Assembly: GCA_963556255.1 (NCBI GenBank)
Contig: OY744608.1
Span: 4,712,367-4,776,366, forward strand
From: Allolobophora icterica
Taxonomy: Eukaryota > Annelida > Clitellata > Crassiclitellata > Lumbricidae
Reading direction: 5' to 3'
Length of the DNA: 64,000 nt
The translations under genes were made by a program, and so were the position numbers. Positions 58,776 through 64,000 of this stretch are shown here, one piece after another. Below the pieces are notes generated by a model. The model worked only from the letters and a program-made list of their open reading frames with translations, was not told the origin of the DNA and searched no databases. Each line of letters begins with the position of its first letter. Position 1 is the stretch's first letter.

Positions 58776-58865
58776 TGTCCACTTAGACACCTTTAAAACA
58801 GTTCTCTTAGTTTCTATAATAAAGAAGCGTTCACTCACTTAGACGCCTGTAGAACAGAAATAAAT

Positions 58866-60196
58866 TGTGTCTATCTATCTAGCTATCTATCTAAAACATT
58901 TATATAGCGCCCCTTCAAGGAATCTATTCAGAGGCACTCCCTACCCAGGCCCAGTCAAAAAGAAATGTCTTAAGGAGACTGTAAAAGGAACCAGAGAAAT
59001 CTCTAGGAAGGGAGCGAATCTTAAGAGGTAGATCGATCCAAACGGCAGGACCAACCATCGAGAATGCCCTACGCTGTGCTATGGCGGTACGAGCGTAAGG
59101 AACAACGAAGTCTCCCCGGGATGCTGAACGCAGGGATCTGCGCCCCGCACAAGCAGAGGTAAGAGTAAAGAACTCACAAAGGTAAGCCGGTGCCCGGCCT
59201 AAGACACATTGCCAGGCCATTGAGGAGACCCTGTAAAGGATGCCCTGCTGAACTGGGAGCCAGTGAAGAACATCTCTCATGTATTCGGAAACATGGTCAA
59301 ATCTGGAGATACCCCCAACCAAGCGTGCAGCCGTCCGCAAGACCCTCTCCAGACAAGAAAGACGGATCTGAGGGAGTCCAACAAAGAGAGAAGAGCAGTA
59401 ATCCAAGCGATTAACAACAAATGCGTGAACCAAGGTGGAGGCTGCAGAAAAAGAAAGAGAGCGGGAAACGACTCGGAGCTGACGCAGTTGGTAGTAGCAA
59501 GCACGCGTCAGCCCATGGATATGCTGAGTAAAAGAAAGTTCCTGGTTCAAAATAACACCAAGGTCACGAACAGAAGAGGAAAAAGTGAAGGATGGGAATT
59601 CAGTGGCAAGGGAGACCAGGTCGATCTTGGCCAACTGTTGGCGAGTGCCAAACCAAATATATTGCGTCTTCAAGGGGTTGAGACGCAAACGATTTGAAGA
59701 CAACCAATCATTAAGGGTGCTAGTAGCGCTAGACATGAGCCGAACAGCTGCAGCTGCCTCAGTTGCGGAACAATGGGTGTAGGATTGGACGTCATCCGCA
59801 TAGCAGTGATTCAGCAGTGAGCAAGATGCAAGAAGAGAACCTAGATCAGCAGTAAAAAGGATGTATAGTAGAGGTCCAAGAACTGAACCCTGGGGAGACC
59901 AAAAGGTGCAGGAAGCCAAGGAGAACGAGTAGAGCAAAAGATAGTAGAAGAGGAGCGGTCAGTCAGGTAGGATGCAAGCCAGGCTAGAGGCAAAGCCTTT
60001 ATGCCAAACGATAAGGAAAGGCGGCGCAGAAGAATTTCATGGTCAACAGAATCAAAGGCAGCACGCACGTCATAGAGGGCCAAGAGAGTGACCTCGGAGC
60101 TATCGACAGCACGGTAGATGTCAGAGAGGAGATGGAGCAGAAGGGTCTCAGTAGAGTGCCCCTTACGAAAGCCAGATTGGCATGGAGGAAGAAACT
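58866..60196 (-). pseudogene. LINE family A reverse transcriptase, longest copy, one main frameshift
   Basis: On the minus strand: QSGFRKGHSTETLLLHLLSD (near 60180), then DVRAAFDSVDHEILLRRL with the first catalytic Asp. After a shift near 59900 come WSPQGSVLGPLLYILFTADL and HCYADDVQSY with the YADD active site, SSNRLRLNPLKTQYIWFG, SSVRDLGVILNQELS, YYQLRQLRVV, the LHWLPV block, and a final WAWVGSASE stop near 58924. The 3' UTR is short, with gaaggggcgctatata and a (TAGA)n tail (plus 58870-58892). 5'-truncated: no endonuclease. The CR1/L2-like placement rests on these motifs. Confidence 0.9.
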
Positions 60197-60524
60197 ATTC
60201 TATTATAATAATATAATATAATTATAATTATAATTATAGTGTCTATTATAATAATAGTCTGTTTGTTTACTTAAAAGCGTTTCAAACAGTAACGTCAGCC
60301 GTATAAATAAACCATCAGTTTTGTGCAATCTGAAAAACTTTACAAACAGAAGGTTGAGGTATTATAAGATCGACGCCAACGGTCATAATTGGACTTATGC
60401 TCTTAAAATTTAAGTTGGTTCATCAATTATAATCGTAATTGTAACAATATTGTAATTATGACAATTTATCAATTTATATAGCATCGATGGTAACAAGCTA
60501 CTTCTAGGATGCTTCACACAAACA
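60197..60524 (+). repeat. Background composite repeat, no gene
   Basis: A TAATTA-rich patch, then the counterpart of 28370-29330 (gtctgtttgtttac, tatagcatcgatgg, gatgcttcacaca). Confidence 0.55.
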
Positions 60525-60829
<305 letters not shown>

Positions 60830-60832
<3 letters not shown>

Positions 60833-61360
60833 CGCTGTCAGCGCAAATGCTAATAGTCGGAGATAACTAGCAAACATTTGTCAAACACTGGAAATTTCAG
60901 TGACCAGTGTATGATCAACAATAAAACGAATATATAAGAGCGGTTCCTTTAAAACCTTTATAAATCCTTGCTCTTGCCCTATAAGTAAAGTTGACGGAAG
61001 ACATGTACACCGCGTATACTGTGGTAATGCCAGTGCGAAGTCTCGAGGAAAGAAGGGGGCGACCTTATTCGTTTTTGTGACACACTATCGTTAAACTGAA
61101 TCTAACTAAACACTGACTTTGTGAGAAGCAGCCATTCGAAATAATTCTCGAGTGAACCGAAAATCGCAAATATATTGCGTCCGATAGATGCGATTTAAAG
61201 GTGTCTAAATCCTGCAAAACGAAGAAGGGCAAAACTAATCATCTTTGTTATGACATATATCGTAAAACAGAAACCAACCAACAAAGCAGTCGTATACCTT
61301 AATCATTTATCGGATTATTCGTTTAATTTCACAGTGAACCGCATTGGATGCCGTATATAT
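60830..61360 (+). repeat. Background composite repeat, no gene
   Basis: Matches 33590-34010 and 42820-44220: the ccttgctcttgccctataag word, Box 2 near 61018, minus-strand Box 1 ending at 61205. Confidence 0.6.
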
Positions 61361-61601
61361 ATTATTTATTTATTTATTTATTTATTTCGGATATTTCTAT
61401 AGCCCCTCTCGAAGTCAACCACTACTCAGAGGCGCTCTCAACTACAACATTTGATCATCTGCTGCAATATTCACGCCGAAGCGCCACGAGCAACTGCGAG
61501 TGAAGGACTTGCCCAAGGTCCGTACGCAGTGGCTAGAGTGGGATTCGAACCTGCAACCCTCCTGTCACAAGGCGCCGAACTTACCACTGAGCCACCACGC
61601 T
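61361..61601 (-). repeat. tRNA-derived SINE S2, best copy
   Basis: On the minus strand: GCGTGGTGGCTCAGTGG (A-box region), then CAGGTTCGAATCCC as a B box (plus 61538-61551), the GACCTTGGGCAAGTCC core-like motif, and a 3' tail ggcgcctct...tgactt that matches LINE A/B tails, closed by an (AAAT)n run (plus 61361-61387). A complete, well-preserved SINE. Confidence 0.8.
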
Positions 61602-63749
61602 CGTCGCTAAACTGTTGGATAATTCCACCAATCTCTTAAGTATCTAATTCTGTCATTACACGTGCTGTAGAAGTGCCAGTCAGAGCCCTTGCTGAAAAGA
61701 AGGGAGACGTTAATCACCTTCGTTATGACATGGTGTCATTAAACAGGAAATACCTTCTACAATCGGTCAAATGTAAAAATTTAATTGTGCTCGTTTTTCT
61801 ATAGCAACTGTATGGCCTCGACCCTGTTCAATTACTTATTCATTGATCGAGTAAGACCCTTCACCCTCCGCTGTCTGTTTGAATGGGTTGTTTTTTCATC
61901 CTTACACATCGTCTACGGCTTTACAAACGACAATATGTAACTATGTGTATATTTAGACACCCTTAAAAGCGGTGAATTTTACCACTCTGGTAGTGAGGGT
62001 AGTGGTAGTCTTGAAAAAGGAGGAGTGCGACGTCATAGCCCTTGCAGTCATAAGGTGTTCTTAAACACTGGCAACTGGTGGTTTATAGCGTTGCTTCCCA
62101 ACGCTAAATATAGTGATTAAATTCATTTTATCGCAAAGATTAAACTGTATTATGCCATACCGTGAAAACTTTTTTCCTATTTGCAGCATTTGGTGTCATA
62201 AGATGTCGCTAAACTGTTGGATCCGATCGTAAGTGTAATAAAAAAACAGTGGCAAATGAGTACGGTGTATGATTAATGTCATCTGCCCTGACAACCAAAA
62301 TATGTCATTAAACAATTAATATAACGACTACAATTGGATATTAAAATCATCCTGTACCTAGACACCTCTGAAACAAATCAATAAGGTGCTATAAGAACCA
62401 TCAGTTGCCGAATAGATCAACAGCACCTAGCACCATCCGTTGTGCAGTGAGTTGCTCTTTTAAGCCTTTATAAAGCAAAAGGGCGACATTAATCACTACT
62501 CAACTGTGGTAGTGCTAGTTCCAAGCGTGGAGAAATCAGGAGGGCGACACTAACGATTTTGTTATGATACAGCGTCGTGGAACAGTAACTATATAAAATT
62601 ATGTCATAATTATAACAAATTTACTACTCACATTGGATTCTCTATTGTAATTGCAATTGCAATAATTGAACATTTAATATAGCGCCTCTTGAAGACCAAA
62701 CTATTCAGAGGCGCTCTCTACGCCAGAATACATGATGTTAAATGTAATTGACAACTGGAATGTCATCAATATAGCAAAACAATGCCAGAAAACAGAGTCT
62801 CTAGTAGTGAGCCCACGCACCCATGTAGAGCCGCATATCATATACAGTATACTATCCTGTTCCGAGTAACTTCGACTAAGGTCTGTTCATAGTTTGAAGC
62901 CACGACAGGTGGCAGCACATAATTTCGTAGAAGATGACGCATTACCTGCTATCCTTCGAGCCACCGGGTGCACGTTGTAAGGCATTCATCGGTTGCCGAT
63001 CGGTAACTGAAGCGCCACCAGTGGCCAACGGACGAAGTCACTGCGAAGACCCGCCTCACTCCGTCGAATCGAAATATACCTGGAGTAATACATGGGCCAT
63101 GATTCATATATATAACGGCTGATAAAACCGTTTAAATGGTGTTCAGCAGATCACAAAGAATGAGCCTTCCCAATTCGGTCAAGTGGCCAAGACGACTCGC
63201 TAAAAATTACGTAAAACCATGATAATCCGCATCAGGACAGAAAAATAAGTTAGATGCGCTAACTTAGCAACAGCGAAATCCATCATCTTATAAATTATTT
63301 AGCAAATTCTGCAGTCAGACAAAATAATACATCGAAATGAAATAGTACTCGAATCACGACAAACACCGCGCAAAATCTAGATCTTCTTAAACACCCTTAA
63401 AACGGTTTACATCACTATAATATGTAGTCGTCGACCGCATTTCAATCATGTTACACAATATTGCACGAAAGAAACAGAAATTTGAAACTTTATTTGAAAC
63501 ATTCCTCGCATTCCGAGCTTTGAACCCTGGACTTTTGTTTTACATGACATCAATTTGACCTCTAGATTATCTCGAGCGCCTAGACACCTTTAATACATTT
63601 TCATGAGTCTATATAATAACCTTCAGTTCCTTGGAATACCAACTCCATGACTTCAAGTGGTGTAAGAATGAATACTAGTGACAATGTAACACAGTTTTGA
63701 CACCTTTCAATGGTGCTTTGGATGCTATAACTCCATTTCCCTGGTCCAT
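61602..63749 (+). repeat. Background composite repeat, no gene
   Basis: Bases 61640-61800 contain the empty site of the mariner (ctacaatcggtcaaatgtaa). Bases 61790-62420 match 35760-36430, with Box 1 at 62361. Bases 62500-63120 match 15980-16620. A LINE/SINE tail fragment (tatagcgcctcttgaagacc, cagaggcgctctc) lies at 62672-62722. Bases 63215-63440 match 12450-12690. Bases 63470-63650 match the window start. Confidence 0.6.
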
Positions 63750-64000
63750 TCACTTTTTATCTCCAGGAGTGACTATTGTAATTCGGTGCTTCCTGGTCTA
63801 TCACGAACTACCCTTGCAGCGCTTGCCTCTGTTATCCACACCGCAGCTCGTCAGGTTAAAAACCTCGGCGCTAGAGACCACACGACTCATTCTCTACGAC
63901 CGCTTAATTGGTTACCCATCCGGGCTCGTATATCCTGCAAAATCTGTTTCCTGATAATCACGATTATTTGAGGTTCAGCTCCACCGTACTTGTCATCTCT
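63750..64000 (+). pseudogene. CR1/L2-like LINE fragment, cut by window end
   Basis: Translated pieces SRSDYCNSVLPGLSRTTLAA, VIHTAARQVKN and LRPLNWLPIRARISCKICFL, then after a stop GSAPPYLSSL, match the region before the ORF2 end of LINE families A and B (compare RLDYCS...LHWLP...APKYL). Frameshifts or stops are present and the rest lies beyond the window. Confidence 0.7.

Larger units (their letters stand above)
52508..58800 (+). repeat. Core block of composite repeat, copy 6, heavily interrupted
   Basis: Same order as copy 3 but swollen by insertions: ggtgcgaggcacaaa (52527), empty TTAA near 52733, Box 2 near 53070, Box 1 near 53389, SINE S1 split by piggyBac (53586-54485), a block split by a LINE (54827-57263), the cacgccttttaaag variant near 57667, a mini-Helitron, and the reverse-transcriptase remnant 57985-58775. 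Confidence 0.82.

Overview
The window is AT-rich, intergenic-type DNA from an animal, most likely a marine invertebrate. That guess rests only on the mix of repeats: RTE- and CR1/L2-like LINEs, tRNA-derived SINEs, piggyBac, hAT, mariner and P-type transposons, and Helitron-like ends. I cannot name the species. No single-copy cellular gene is recognisable. Every protein-coding stretch I can support belongs to a mobile element.

The background is a complex repeat. Long blocks recur in the same orientation and mostly in the same order. The clearest core block starts near 8750, 25511, 38848, 47806 and 52508, and a shortened relative lies at 780-1750. Each block is built of old SINE copies (family S1), an LINE reverse-transcriptase remnant in three copies (27474, 40625, 57985), and short recurring boxes. 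Box 1 is xACACCTTTAAA, about 14 variable bases, then CTATA(A/T), with nearly constant spacing. Box 2/3 ends in TTTGTT, 10 bases, GTCGTTAAAC.

Younger elements were inserted into this background, and intact paralogous copies of the background often serve as empty sites. 1-8 kb: tRNA-derived SINEs and a CR1/L2-like LINE end. 8-12 kb: a mini-Helitron, a piggyBac MITE, a hAT MITE with a perfect 8-bp duplication, and a 400-bp AGT microsatellite. 13-15 kb: a 5'-truncated RTE-like LINE with a 13-bp target duplication. 18-24 kb: Helitron-like ends, a 38-bp perfect inverted repeat, a second piggyBac MITE, and a THAP domain plus P-element-type transposase. 27-32 kb: a reverse-transcriptase remnant, an 816-bp hAT-like element, and a hAT MITE copy swollen into a 42-bp minisatellite. 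34-36 kb: a complete mariner element with an open 357-aa transposase. 36-46 kb: a hAT transposase remnant and several LINE 3' ends. 47-51 kb: LINE ends and a hAT MITE. 53-60 kb: two internally deleted piggyBac elements, one nested in a LINE and itself carrying a LINE fragment, and the longest CR1/L2-like reverse transcriptase. 60-64 kb: an AC microsatellite, a SINE, and a LINE fragment running off the end.

The elements do not form a pathway. Their relations are parasitic and historical: SINE tails match LINE tails, MITEs depend on transposases coded elsewhere, and insertions are layered. The mariner looks potentially functional from sequence. The P-type transposase has a long open frame but a broken join to its THAP domain. 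The strongest candidate for something undescribed is Box 1, whose two conserved parts keep a fixed distance while the spacer between them varies.
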